8,934 nt of DNA from Planctomycetaceae bacterium TMED10 (GCA_002168195.1 NHBP01000028.1:41487-50420), one strand, 5' to 3'; positions 1 through 6,541 are shown, counted from the stretch's first letter. The notes: generated by a model not told the origin, from the letters alone. Made by a program: numbers and translations.

Positions 1-25
1 ATCAGCACTTGTCCCAATTCAATAT

Positions 26-73
26 TTCTCGCATGTGCTGCTTCTCGCATGTGCTGCTTCTCGCATGTGCTGC
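26..73. repeat. Tandem repeat, 3 x 16 bp
   Basis: Three perfect head-to-tail copies of the unit TTCTCGCATGTGCTGC occupy 26-41, 42-57 and 58-73. The unit length is not a multiple of three, so copy-number change would break any reading frame, which argues that this is non-coding minisatellite-like DNA. No function can be assigned. Three perfect copies suggest recent expansion by slippage or unequal recombination. Confidence 0.9.
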
Positions 74-373
74 AAGGTGGAGAGCGGGTAATCTATCTGC
101 GATTGGCGTATTAGGATCAATGCCTCGACCGATATAAATTTTTGTTGGTTCCAGATTGTTGTTTTCAATGGCTGACGCCAGGGACAGCGCATTCGAAACC
201 GTATTTTTTGGTAGGGTGTACGGAGGCGGTTCGAGCGATTAGTTACATCCAGCGTAAACAAGTCGTCCCATGGCAAGATAAGACGACGGATGCAAAACAC
301 GGAATGGGCAATTTTTCGGGTGCCGAAGGAAGAAGACGACCGAGATTAGTATGATTGTTGATTGCGCACCCCA

Positions 374-397
374 TTGGTGGGCCAAATCGGTTTTTTT
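374..397 (+). terminator. Weak terminator-like hairpin with T7 tract
   Basis: A short stem TTGG (374-377) pairs with CCAA (382-385) around the loop TGGG, then ATCGG, then seven T (391-397). An overlapping alternative stem, CACC (367-370) with GGTG (376-379), excludes the first. The 4-bp stem is weak for a Rho-independent terminator. It lies about 40 bp before the thioredoxin-like gene and could end a transcript entering from the left, or be chance. Confidence 0.2.
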
Positions 398-437
398 ACC
401 GTTCATCTTTCGGTTTTCAGGATGACATTTTGTTTCC

Positions 438-1091
438 ATGCGTGCCGCTGATAAAAAACGAAAAAGATCGTTGGCAAACCACCGTTTCTTATTGATCAGT
501 GTGGTCGGCTTACTATTTATCGCTTCCTTTTTGATTTCACGATCTTTGCGGCCGGCATTGCCTGACCCCACAAAACACGAGGGCGTGGGACGAGGCGTTG
601 CAGAGGTGCTACTTCAGGGGCCACTGGCCGGGCATGCAACAAACGACCAGCGCCAGGGATCGATCCTCCTGCTCCATTTTTGGGGTCTGTGGTGTCCGCC
701 TTGTCTCCGCGAACTTCCCCTGATGGCTTCGCTGAACTCGGAGTTTGATCCGCAAGAGGGAGTGCGTGTTGTGAGCGTTGTTTGTGGAGTGCCAGGAATG
801 GCACCGACGACCACAAAGGTCCGAGAAAGGGCTGAAAGATATCTTTCGGAGCGAGGGCTGGAGCTAGCGATATATACGGACACGAGCGGTACGACACGAC
901 GCAATGTCGCAATGACGCTTGGTGACGGAATGTATTTGGCCGCGTATCCGACCACCCTGCTCCTGGATCAGCAGGGGATGATTCGCGCTGTCTGGGTCGG
1001 CTACCACGCTGGAAACAGGCAGCAGATGGCTCAACAGATAAATCGATTGCTTGATCCGAATGAGAACAATGGATGCGGATTTTCCGAGTAG
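438..1091 (+). CDS. Membrane-anchored TlpA-like thiol-disulfide protein
   Basis: This is a 217-residue thioredoxin-fold protein, probably anchored in the membrane with its active domain outside the cytoplasm. The N-terminus is strongly basic (KKRKR at 6-10), and a hydrophobic segment follows at about 17-35, fitting an uncleaved signal anchor. The redox motif WCPPC is at residues 85-89, in the usual TlpA/ResA context of a beta strand (ILLLHFWG) followed by LRELP. The YPTTLLLD segment supplies the conserved cis-proline (P171) before the strand DQQGMIRAVWVG. Family members reduce or exchange disulfides, for example in cytochrome c maturation; the actual partner here is unknown. ATG 438 has no clear Shine-Dalgarno site, but an in-frame stop at 423-425 leaves no earlier start. 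Extra cysteines at 116 and 213 are not part of the motif. It lies 162 bp before the OmpA-like gene, with no clear operon link. Confidence 0.85.
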   Translation: MRAADKKRKRSLANHRFLLISVVGLLFIASFLISRSLRPALPDPTKHEGVGRGVAEVLLQGPLAGHATNDQRQGSILLLHFWGLWCPPCLRELPLMASLNSEFDPQEGVRVVSVVCGVPGMAPTTTKVRERAERYLSERGLELAIYTDTSGTTRRNVAMTLGDGMYLAAYPTTLLLDQQGMIRAVWVGYHAGNRQQMAQQINRLLDPNENNGCGFSE

Positions 1092-1253
1092 ACTTGGATC
1101 ACGATCCTTATGGAAAGCACCTATTTTATCCGACTTCTCTTTCTTCCAACTTCTGGCGATCTGATCTTGTGGGTCTGATTTCCCGCTGCTATCATCCCGC
1201 CGCTTTTTCGACCTCCTCAAACTCCATGACGACCACTAGAAGCGGACAATGAA

Positions 1254-2345
1254 GTGGACAACCGGTTGAGAAAATCATTCACGCTGCGTAACCCATTCTC
1301 TGCACTCAGCATGCCGTTGGGCATCTGTTTGTGTTTGGGTTTACTTGTCATTTGTTTTTCGGGCTGTTCAAAAAATGGTGATTTCACCAATCCATTTGCG
1401 TCCGCTGGGGGGGGGCGTTCGGATCGCGTTCCGTCAGGGAGTCCGGCACAACAGGTTGCTCAGTTGGAACAGTGGCGACGCGATTCTGAATTGGAAGTGA
1501 AGCAGTTACGACAAAGTGTTGCCGGATTAACAGAAAAAAATCAAACTCTGCAGACGCAGATTGCCAATGCGCAGCGAGCAACGCAGTTGCAGAACCAGCA
1601 TTTAAAAAGCGTCAGTGATCGTTTGGCAGCAACAACCAGTGAGCTTGCGCAAACCCAAATGCAAAAGCAAGGAAGTTCTCAAGACGCCGCATCTTTGAAC
1701 GAACTTAACCAGGAAAAAGAGAGGCAGTTGGCCGCTACGCGGCAAAGTGTCCAAAAGCTTCAGCAACAACTCAAAGAATCGACTGAGCAGTTAGGGACTG
1801 TACAGTCGCAATTAACGCAGAGTGAGGCCAGGGCGCAATCCGCGCAGCAATCAGTCGAGCATCTCACCGCATCAAGTCGACAGCGGGGGGGCGCGACCAT
1901 TCGCTCGAATCAAAATTTGAAGATGGTTACCTTGCCAACGGATAAGGCAACGATAGAGCGGGATGGCAACGTGATTCGCATTCAGTTGATGGCCGAAAAC
2001 TTTTTCAATCCGCAGACCGCACAAATTCAGGATGGGGAAATCGTTACTCTCGAGCAAATGGGAAAAAAGCTTGCGGAGGCGTATCCGGATCAACGAATCG
2101 GTTTAGAGGGACACGCCAATCCTAATCAAGATCCGAAAGGTGTTTGGAGAAATGGCCATCACCTTTCTTCTGCACAGGCGATGGCCATCTACGAATTTTT
2201 TCTTACGCGATCAGTCTTTCGTAGCGACCAGATGTTTATTGTTGGTCACGGGGCCAACCACCCGGTGTATTCATCTGCTACCGAAACGGGTCGCCGGGGC
2301 AATGATCGGGTTGAAATTGTGATTTATCCCGATGCCGTAAAATAG
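1254..2345 (+). CDS. OmpA-family lipoprotein with central coiled coil
   Basis: This is a 363-residue predicted lipoprotein that likely ties the outer membrane to peptidoglycan. It has a basic N-terminus (RLRK), a hydrophobic stretch at about 21-36 and a lipobox FSGC with the lipidated cysteine at residue 38. A low-complexity linker follows. Residues about 65-206 are rich in Q, E, S, K and L with heptad-like spacing, so a long coiled coil. The C-terminal domain (about 225-358) is OmpA-like: LEGHANPNQD at 284-293, LSSAQAMAIYEFF, GHGANHP and TGRRGNDRVEIVIYP. The usual GH(T/S)D aspartate is Asn here (GHAN); the arginine of NDRVEI is kept. The GTG start at 1254 is chosen because an in-frame stop lies at 1227-1229, and the next ATG (1311) would lose the basic n-region. 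An out-of-frame ATG lies 5 bases upstream. The gene contains G9 and G7 runs, which could make it slippage-prone. Confidence 0.85.
   Translation: MDNRLRKSFTLRNPFSALSMPLGICLCLGLLVICFSGCSKNGDFTNPFASAGGGRSDRVPSGSPAQQVAQLEQWRRDSELEVKQLRQSVAGLTEKNQTLQTQIANAQRATQLQNQHLKSVSDRLAATTSELAQTQMQKQGSSQDAASLNELNQEKERQLAATRQSVQKLQQQLKESTEQLGTVQSQLTQSEARAQSAQQSVEHLTASSRQRGGATIRSNQNLKMVTLPTDKATIERDGNVIRIQLMAENFFNPQTAQIQDGEIVTLEQMGKKLAEAYPDQRIGLEGHANPNQDPKGVWRNGHHLSSAQAMAIYEFFLTRSVFRSDQMFIVGHGANHPVYSSATETGRRGNDRVEIVIYPDAVK
1407..1415 (+). repeat. Run of nine G inside the OmpA-like gene
   Basis: Nine consecutive G encode Gly52-Gly54, just after the lipidated Cys38. Gain of one G would bring a TGA in frame at 1487-1489; loss of one G would bring a TGA at 1498-1500. 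Either slip would therefore give a truncated product of about 80 residues. Runs of this kind can drive phase variation by slipped-strand mispairing; whether this one does is unknown. Confidence 0.9.
1885..1891 (+). repeat. Run of seven G inside the OmpA-like gene
   Basis: Seven consecutive G span the codons for Arg211, Gly212 and Gly213, at the junction between the coiled coil and the OmpA domain. A one-base slip here would remove the peptidoglycan-binding domain while leaving the lipoprotein stalk. It is the second G tract in the same gene. Confidence 0.85.
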
Positions 2346-2370
2346 TGCCTCTTGCTGGACCCATTTTAGT

Positions 2371-2439
2371 CGTTCAGGCCAATTATTCTTTCTCTCCGCT
2401 GGCATACTCCGCAGAGGTCGCCTACATTTATTCTGAACG
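2371..2439 (+). other. Long-range inverted repeat between ompA-like gene and hisH
   Basis: CGTTCAG (2371-2377) is the exact reverse complement of CTGAACG (2433-2439). Inside, CTCTccGC (2392-2399) can pair with GCAGAG (2411-2416) with a two-base bulge. The element could fold as a bipartite RNA hairpin at the end of the OmpA-like transcript or in the hisH leader. There is no T-tract and no run of histidine codons, so neither a terminator nor a classical his attenuator is supported. It may be chance. Confidence 0.2.
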
Positions 2440-2495
2440 GTCAAATCCTTACTTGGATTGAAAGCGATCGTGGCGAATTGATGGACTCTGGGATT

Positions 2496-2500
2496 AAAGG
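2496..2500 (+). promoter_or_regulatory. Ribosome binding site of hisH
   Basis: AAAGG sits 4 bases before ATG 2505 (AAAGGTGTC-ATG). This favours 2505 over the in-frame TTG 2478 and ATG 2481, whose extra residues (MDSGIKGV) have no counterpart in the conserved HisH N-terminus. The spacing is short but usable. Confidence 0.5.
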
Positions 2501-2504
2501 TGTC

Positions 2505-3122
2505 ATGATTGCAATCGTGGATTATCAGATGGGGAACTTGCGCAGCGTGCAGCGTGCGTTTTTGCGCGCTGGTTATGAAAGTATCGTTACAGATGAGCCA
2601 CGATTATTGGCAGAAGCTGACAAAGTCATTTTGCCGGGAGTTGGTGCGTTTGCCGATGCAATGCAGCAGCTGCGCGAGCGCGAGTTGATTGAACCACTTC
2701 AAACGGTTGCGAATTCAGGAACACCGTTGTTGGGGATTTGTCTTGGTTTGCAACTCTTGTTTGATCAAAGTTATGAAAACGGGAGCCACTCCGGATTGGG
2801 AATTATTCCGGGTGAGGTCGTCCCATTTCAAAATTTACCGACAGACTGCAAAATTCCACATATGGGTTGGAATCAACTGGAAAGGCGTAAGTCTTGCCCG
2901 TTGTTTGACGGGATTCCATCCGAGGCATATTTCTATTTCGTACATTCTTACTATGTTGTGCCAGAAGAAAAAAATATTGTGACGACAGAAACAGACTATT
3001 CTGGCCACTTCGTTTCGATGATCAGCAGAGACAATATCTTTGCCACCCAGTTCCATCCCGAAAAAAGTCAACAGGCTGGGCTACAAATGCTTCGTAATTT
3101 TGCCGCACTCCCTTCTCTCTGA
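2505..3122 (+). CDS. hisH: Imidazole glycerol phosphate synthase subunit HisH
   Basis: This is the glutaminase subunit of imidazole glycerol phosphate synthase. It hydrolyses glutamine and channels ammonia to HisF, which converts PRFAR to IGP and AICAR in the fifth step of histidine synthesis; it acts in the cytoplasm. At 205 residues it has normal family length. The class I amidotransferase triad is complete: Cys79 in GICLGLQLLF, His184 and Glu186 in QFHPEKSQ. The family opening IVDYQMGNLRSV and the loop LPGVGAFADAM (43-53) are present, as are PHMGWNQL and YFVHSYY, which HisH uses near the HisF interface. Position 8 is Gln where many HisH have Gly; I see no reason to think this harms function. 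The start is set by homology and an AAAGG site; the frame stays open upstream to a TTG at 2478 and an ATG at 2481. hisA follows 165 bp downstream; hisF is not in this window. Confidence 0.96.
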   Translation: MIAIVDYQMGNLRSVQRAFLRAGYESIVTDEPRLLAEADKVILPGVGAFADAMQQLRERELIEPLQTVANSGTPLLGICLGLQLLFDQSYENGSHSGLGIIPGEVVPFQNLPTDCKIPHMGWNQLERRKSCPLFDGIPSEAYFYFVHSYYVVPEEKNIVTTETDYSGHFVSMISRDNIFATQFHPEKSQQAGLQMLRNFAALPSL

Positions 3123-3273
3123 TTGAACGCTTTCTACTTTTGCGTTTGACAACCGCGCAGTCGATCTTTGAACCGACTTGAAGACAGGCGGTTTCTGTGA
3201 GATATTCAGGAGGCATTATTCGACTAGCGTTTATTCGTATCTAGATTTAATGCGTAGTCTCTTTTGGGACGTT

Positions 3274-3280
3274 GGAGGAG
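3274..3280 (+). promoter_or_regulatory. Ribosome binding site of hisA
   Basis: GGAGGAG lies 7 bases before the GTG start at 3288. It is the strongest Shine-Dalgarno match in the window and fixes the start of hisA at GTG. The codon immediately before the start is an in-frame TAG, so no longer version is possible. Confidence 0.85.
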
Positions 3281-3287
3281 TTTGTAG

Positions 3288-4025
3288 GTGGCACAGCGTT
3301 TACAAATCTGGCCAGCGATTGATCTCTGTGAGGGGCGATGTGTCCGTCTGATCCAAGGCGATTACGAGCAGGAAACGGTCTACGGTGAAGATCCTGTTGC
3401 CATGGCACATCGTTGGGAGTCTGAAGGGGCAGATTTTCTCCACATCGTTGACCTTGATGGTGCCCGCAGCGGAAAGCCTGTAAACCGCAGTGTGATTCAG
3501 GCGATTGCTTCTGCAACCGGCCTTACGCTTCAAGTGGGCGGTGGTGTTCGAGATGAGAGTGGAATCAAAGCGCTTATTGCAGCAGGTGTGTCGCGACTTG
3601 TCGTGGGCACCCAAGCGATCAAAAAGCCAGATTGGTTTCGCAGCATGTGTGAAAAATATCCGCACAAACTCGTGTTAGGGGTCGATGCCCGAGATGGATT
3701 TGTGGCAACCGATGGCTGGCTGGATGTCAGTCAAGTCACTGCCAGCGAAATAGTCGCTGACTTTCGTGAAGCGCCGCTTGCCGCGGTTGTTTACACGGAC
3801 ATCGCTACCGATGGCATGCTCAGCGGCCCAAATATTCATTCGCTGCGAGAATTGCGAAAGTTCGTTACCGCACCGCTGATCGCATCGGGAGGAATTCACT
3901 CGGTTGAAGATATTCAACATCTGGTAAAAGTGCCTGTAGACGGATGTATCGTCGGTAAGGCTTTTTATGAAGGACGTTTGTCGATGGAGGATGCATTGGC
4001 AGCGGCAGAAGCCGGCCTCGGCTGA
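3288..4025 (+). CDS. hisA: Phosphoribosyl isomerase HisA (ProFAR isomerase)
   Basis: HisA catalyses the Amadori rearrangement of ProFAR to PRFAR, the fourth step of histidine synthesis, in the cytoplasm. It is a 245-residue TIM barrel of normal length. The catalytic aspartates are visible: Asp12 in WPAIDLCEG, and Asp133 in LGVDARDG, which matches the second catalytic Asp of the family. The phosphate-binding half-barrel repeats are present: LQVGGGVRDE (81-90) and LIASGGIHSVEDI (197-209). VYTDIATDGMLSGPN (168-182) holds the conserved Thr170 and Asp175. VDLDGA (54-59) is also typical. A strong GGAGGAG site precedes the GTG start. The 165-bp gap after hisH may hold a separate promoter, or the two genes may be cotranscribed; the sequence does not decide. 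Its product PRFAR is the substrate that HisF/HisH use next. Confidence 0.97.
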   Translation: MAQRLQIWPAIDLCEGRCVRLIQGDYEQETVYGEDPVAMAHRWESEGADFLHIVDLDGARSGKPVNRSVIQAIASATGLTLQVGGGVRDESGIKALIAAGVSRLVVGTQAIKKPDWFRSMCEKYPHKLVLGVDARDGFVATDGWLDVSQVTASEIVADFREAPLAAVVYTDIATDGMLSGPNIHSLRELRKFVTAPLIASGGIHSVEDIQHLVKVPVDGCIVGKAFYEGRLSMEDALAAAEAGLG

Positions 4026-4088
4026 TAGGAAACAACGGCAAAAGAAAATTTACGAAGGATCTGATCCAAAACATCGAGATTTCAGTTT

Positions 4089-4093
4089 AAGGA
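4089..4093 (+). promoter_or_regulatory. Ribosome binding site of the EF-G-like gene
   Basis: AAGGA lies 9 bases before ATG 4103, at the long end of the usual spacing. It supports this ATG, which also places the P-loop at residues 16-24 as expected for the family. Confidence 0.5.
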
Positions 4094-4102
4094 TTTAGAA
4101 AC

Positions 4103-6196
4103 ATGGTGAATCAAACGATCCAGGATATACGCAATATCGCCCTCGTCGGTCATGGCTCAGCGGGCAAGACAACGCTTGCGGATAAGTTTCTTACTTTTAC
4201 CGGAACACTCAGTGCGAATCCGAGCGTCGATGATGGAACGAGTATCTGCGATTTTGATGAAGAAGAAAAACATCACAAGCACACGATTGAGGCGACCTTG
4301 ACCCACTTTATGCATGGTGGAAAGAAATTTCGTGTGATCGATACACCCGGCTACCCCGATCTGATTGGGCAAGTTATTGGCACGTTGCGCGGAGTCGATA
4401 CGGCCTGCATTGTGATTGACGCGAGTGGGGGCATCAAAGTCAACACGCGACGCGTTTTTCAGGAAGCTGGGGCCGCTGGTGTTGGTCGAGTCATCGTGAT
4501 TAACAAGTTAGATGCAGACAATATCGACTTTCCTGGCCTGTTGGCAAGTATTCGGGACTTGTTTGGAGTTGCCTGCGTGCCGCTCAATGTTCCACTGGGA
4601 AGTGGAGAAAGTTTTAAAGGCGTTGCAAGCACATTGGCGGTTCCAGAGGATACATCCGGCGCGTTGGTCGATCCGAAGGATATTCATGAAGGACTCATCG
4701 AGTCAATTATCGAGGTCGATGAAGAGGTGATGGAAAGATATCTTGAAGGTACCGAGCCTACGAAGGAAGAACTATCGCGATTAATGTCGCAAGCGATTGT
4801 CACAGGTAGCTTGATTCCTATTCTTTGTGTTTCCAGTAAAACCGAGGTCGGCCTCCAAGAATTACTCGATGGCCTGGCGATGTGTGGCTTGGCTCCCGAT
4901 GCGATTGCAAGAGACATAGATCAAGGCGAAGAAAAAATCGAAATTAAAGCCGACCCGTCCGGCCCACTTGTTGCACAGGTGTTTCGTACGCGGATTGACC
5001 CTTTCGTGCAAAAGCTAAGTTTCATTCGTGTTTTCTCCGGAACGTTCAGTAAGGATTCCCAGGTTGCAAGTCCGGAAATACGTAAAGGTGTGAAAGTGGG
5101 CCCCCTTCTCGAAGTCCAGGCGAACGAGACTTTACCAGTCGATACGGCTGGACCAGGAGATATCGTGGCGATCGCGAAGCTGGAAGAGTTGCATACGGGA
5201 ACGACGCTCGGTGAACTGGCCATGCCTGCGATTCGATTTCCGACTGCAATGGTGGGATTGGCAGTGACACCAAAGAGTCGGGGTGATGAGACAAAGCTCT
5301 CTGCGGCACTGCATAAAATTACGGAAGAGGATTCAACGATTCGTCTGGATCACGACCCGGAAACAAAGGAGTTGGTGCTTAACGGAATGAGCGAACTTCA
5401 CTTAGCGCTCATTCAAGAACGCTTAAAGCGCCGTGACAAAGTCGAGGTTGATACGAAAGAGCCAAAAATTCCCTATCGTGAAACCATTCAGATTGACGCG
5501 GAAGGAAGTTACCGCCACAAAAAACAATCGGGTGGATCCGGGCAATTCGGTGAGGTGCATATCCGAATGCTTCCGTTTCCACATGGCACGATCCCAGAAG
5601 ACTTTGCGACCAAGGATCGGTTCGCGTCGATGAAGTCGTTCCACTACCACGAAGGTAGCAATTTTCTTTGGGTCGATTCGGTTGTGGGTGGATCGATTCC
5701 CGGTAATTTTATGCCCGCCGTTGAAAAAGGTTTTTTGGAACGAATTAATCGAGGCGTGATCGCCGGTTATAAAGTTCAAGATGTATGTGTCGAAGTGCAT
5801 TATGGAAAAGAGCATCCGGTAGATAGTTCCGAGCAGGCTTTCAAGACTGCCTCATCAATGGTGTTCCGAGAGGTTTTTGAAAAAGCGAAGCCAGCACTAC
5901 TCGAACCCATTGTGACGATTCATATCACGATTCCCGGCGATAACTTGGGAGATGTAAATAGCGACCTGTCAGGGCGGCGAGGGAGGGTGCACGGGATGGA
6001 ATCGGCAGGTGGCGATTTGCAGACGGTGACCGCAGAGGTTCCTTTGGGAGAAGTTTCCACCTATGCACGCGCTCTCTCGAGTATGACAGGTGGCCAGGGG
6101 AGCTATTCGTTGGAATTTTCCCACTATGAAGTCGTGCCTGGCAATGTTCAGCAGGAAATTGTGGCCAAATCCAAAGTTGCGGATGACGAATCGTAG
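4103..6196 (+). CDS. Elongation factor G-like GTPase (EF-G paralogue)
   Basis: This is a 697-residue translational GTPase with full EF-G architecture. G domain: P-loop GHGSAGKTT (16-24), switch I region near Thr61, G3 box DTPGY (80-84), G4 box NKLD (134-137) and SSKTE (244-248) as the likely G5. Domain II starts near 287 (PLVAQVFRTRIDPFVQKLSF). Domains III-V follow: NGMSELHLAL (427-436), KQSGGSGQFGEVHI (474-487), HPVDSSEQAF (571-580, matching the domain IV tip loop of EF-G) and LGDVNSDLSGRRGRVHGME (615-633). It differs from canonical FusA in two telling ways: the P-loop is GHGSAGK instead of AHIDAGK, and the catalytic DTPGH histidine is Tyr84. Both are known traits of the EF-G-like (EF-G II/FusA2) group, so a canonical fusA is expected elsewhere. 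Its role (elongation, recycling or stress) cannot be told from sequence. It lies 77 bp after hisA. Confidence 0.93.
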   Translation: MVNQTIQDIRNIALVGHGSAGKTTLADKFLTFTGTLSANPSVDDGTSICDFDEEEKHHKHTIEATLTHFMHGGKKFRVIDTPGYPDLIGQVIGTLRGVDTACIVIDASGGIKVNTRRVFQEAGAAGVGRVIVINKLDADNIDFPGLLASIRDLFGVACVPLNVPLGSGESFKGVASTLAVPEDTSGALVDPKDIHEGLIESIIEVDEEVMERYLEGTEPTKEELSRLMSQAIVTGSLIPILCVSSKTEVGLQELLDGLAMCGLAPDAIARDIDQGEEKIEIKADPSGPLVAQVFRTRIDPFVQKLSFIRVFSGTFSKDSQVASPEIRKGVKVGPLLEVQANETLPVDTAGPGDIVAIAKLEELHTGTTLGELAMPAIRFPTAMVGLAVTPKSRGDETKLSAALHKITEEDSTIRLDHDPETKELVLNGMSELHLALIQERLKRRDKVEVDTKEPKIPYRETIQIDAEGSYRHKKQSGGSGQFGEVHIRMLPFPHGTIPEDFATKDRFASMKSFHYHEGSNFLWVDSVVGGSIPGNFMPAVEKGFLERINRGVIAGYKVQDVCVEVHYGKEHPVDSSEQAFKTASSMVFREVFEKAKPALLEPIVTIHITIPGDNLGDVNSDLSGRRGRVHGMESAGGDLQTVTAEVPLGEVSTYARALSSMTGGQGSYSLEFSHYEVVPGNVQQEIVAKSKVADDES

Positions 6197-6210
6197 GGGA
6201 AATGATCAAT

Positions 6211-6226
6211 TGCTAGCACGCTAGCA
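6211..6226. other. Near-perfect palindrome after the EF-G-like gene
   Basis: TGCTAGC-AC-GCTAGCA begins 14 bases after the EF-G-like stop codon. As RNA it would form a 6-bp stem with a CACG tetraloop. The bases that follow (GATGTTTCTCC) lack a clean T-tract, so it is only a marginal terminator; a protein-binding palindrome or a mRNA 3'-end stabiliser is equally possible. Confidence 0.35.
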
Positions 6227-6381
6227 GATGTTTCTCCTGAGGTCTTTGTCGCATTCCACTGAACTCACTGATTGCGGTCTGCCGAAGAAATGAGCAGAGC
6301 GTTGATTTTGTCGTGCCGCGGTCATAGGATGAAAGAGGGTTCGGCAATCGCATGAGCCACCAGATCAAGGATTTGTCATGA

Positions 6382-6451
6382 TACAGCGAGCAGGTATGCC
6401 GCAGGCTCTCTTTGCCTATTGTCGCTGTACGAGTCCGGTTTAGTACCGGAC
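6382..6451 (+). ncRNA. Candidate two-stem structured RNA upstream of epsC
   Basis: TACAGCGA (6382-6389) pairs with TCGCTGTA (6422-6429), enclosing an inner stem AGGC (6403-6406) with GCCT (6414-6417). Three bases further, GTCCGGT (6433-6439) pairs perfectly with ACCGGAC (6445-6451) around the loop TTAGT. The two hairpins would stack almost end to end about 90 bases before the epsC start codon. This is inferred from base pairing only. No family is recognised, and an 8-bp stem of this span is not rare by chance. Confidence 0.2.
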
Positions 6452-6541
6452 ACATGCCCTTCGCTTCCTTTTAAATCATGCACCTGGTGGCCTTCGTCCG
6501 CTACCGTTTGCGGTTCACCCATTCAATAAAGTACAAAAGCC

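Larger units (their letters stand above)
1..437. other. Gene-free left flank
   Basis: No convincing gene is visible in these 437 bases. Open frames exist on both strands (for example 19-300 on the minus strand, from a GTG), but their products have no recognisable motif, and the minus-strand frame runs through the 16-bp tandem repeat. The stretch holds that repeat, an AT-rich middle and a weak hairpin plus T-tract near 367-397. The promoter of the thioredoxin-like gene that starts at 438 should lie here, but I cannot point to convincing -35 and -10 boxes. Confidence 0.6.
6197..6541. other. 345-bp intergenic region, palindrome-rich, before epsC
   Basis: No convincing ORF is present; the minus-strand frame at 6213-6455 has no recognisable motif. 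The stretch holds four inverted repeats: 6211-6226; TGCCGAA (6280-6286) with TTCGGCA (6340-6346), extended by GCG (6274-6276) with CGC (6349-6351); TACAGCGA (6382-6389) with TCGCTGTA (6422-6429); and GTCCGGT (6433-6439) with ACCGGAC (6445-6451). Two have loops of five bases or fewer, which is more than expected by chance. A structured 5' leader of epsC, a small RNA, or simple chance are the options. I recognise no known riboswitch, T-box, tmRNA, RNase P RNA or 6S RNA consensus here. Confidence 0.5.

Noticed and set aside
19..300. Minus-strand open frame of 93 codons (GTG start)
   Set aside because: The product has no recognisable motif, runs through a non-triplet tandem repeat and has no good ribosome site; probably a chance frame.
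239..571. Minus-strand open frame over the start of the thioredoxin-like gene
   Set aside because: It overlaps the well-supported plus-strand gene and its promoter region and shows no family resemblance.
1096..1107. GGATC-AC-GATCC palindrome after the thioredoxin-like gene, similar in form to the one after the EF-G-like gene
   Set aside because: A stem of four to five bases with no T-tract; too short to claim a terminator or a shared element.
3126..3146. Stem AACGC / GCGTT with an 11-base loop just after hisH, possible terminator
   Set aside because: Only 5 bp of stem, a large loop and no T-tract; chance is likely.
3146..3151. TTGACA, a perfect -35 box between hisH and hisA
   Set aside because: No acceptable -10 hexamer lies 16-18 bases downstream, so a promoter is not supported.
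3250..3351. Short plus-strand ORF from ATG 3250 overlapping the start of hisA
   Set aside because: It lies in the wrong frame over conserved hisA sequence and lacks its own clear ribosome site.
6213..6455. Minus-strand open frame in the gap before epsC
   Set aside because: No motif and no ribosome site; it spans the inverted repeats and looks like chance.
6508..6530. Possible -35/-10-like hexamers (TTGCGG, AATAAA) before epsC
   Set aside because: The match is poor and they sit too close to the start codon to be convincing.
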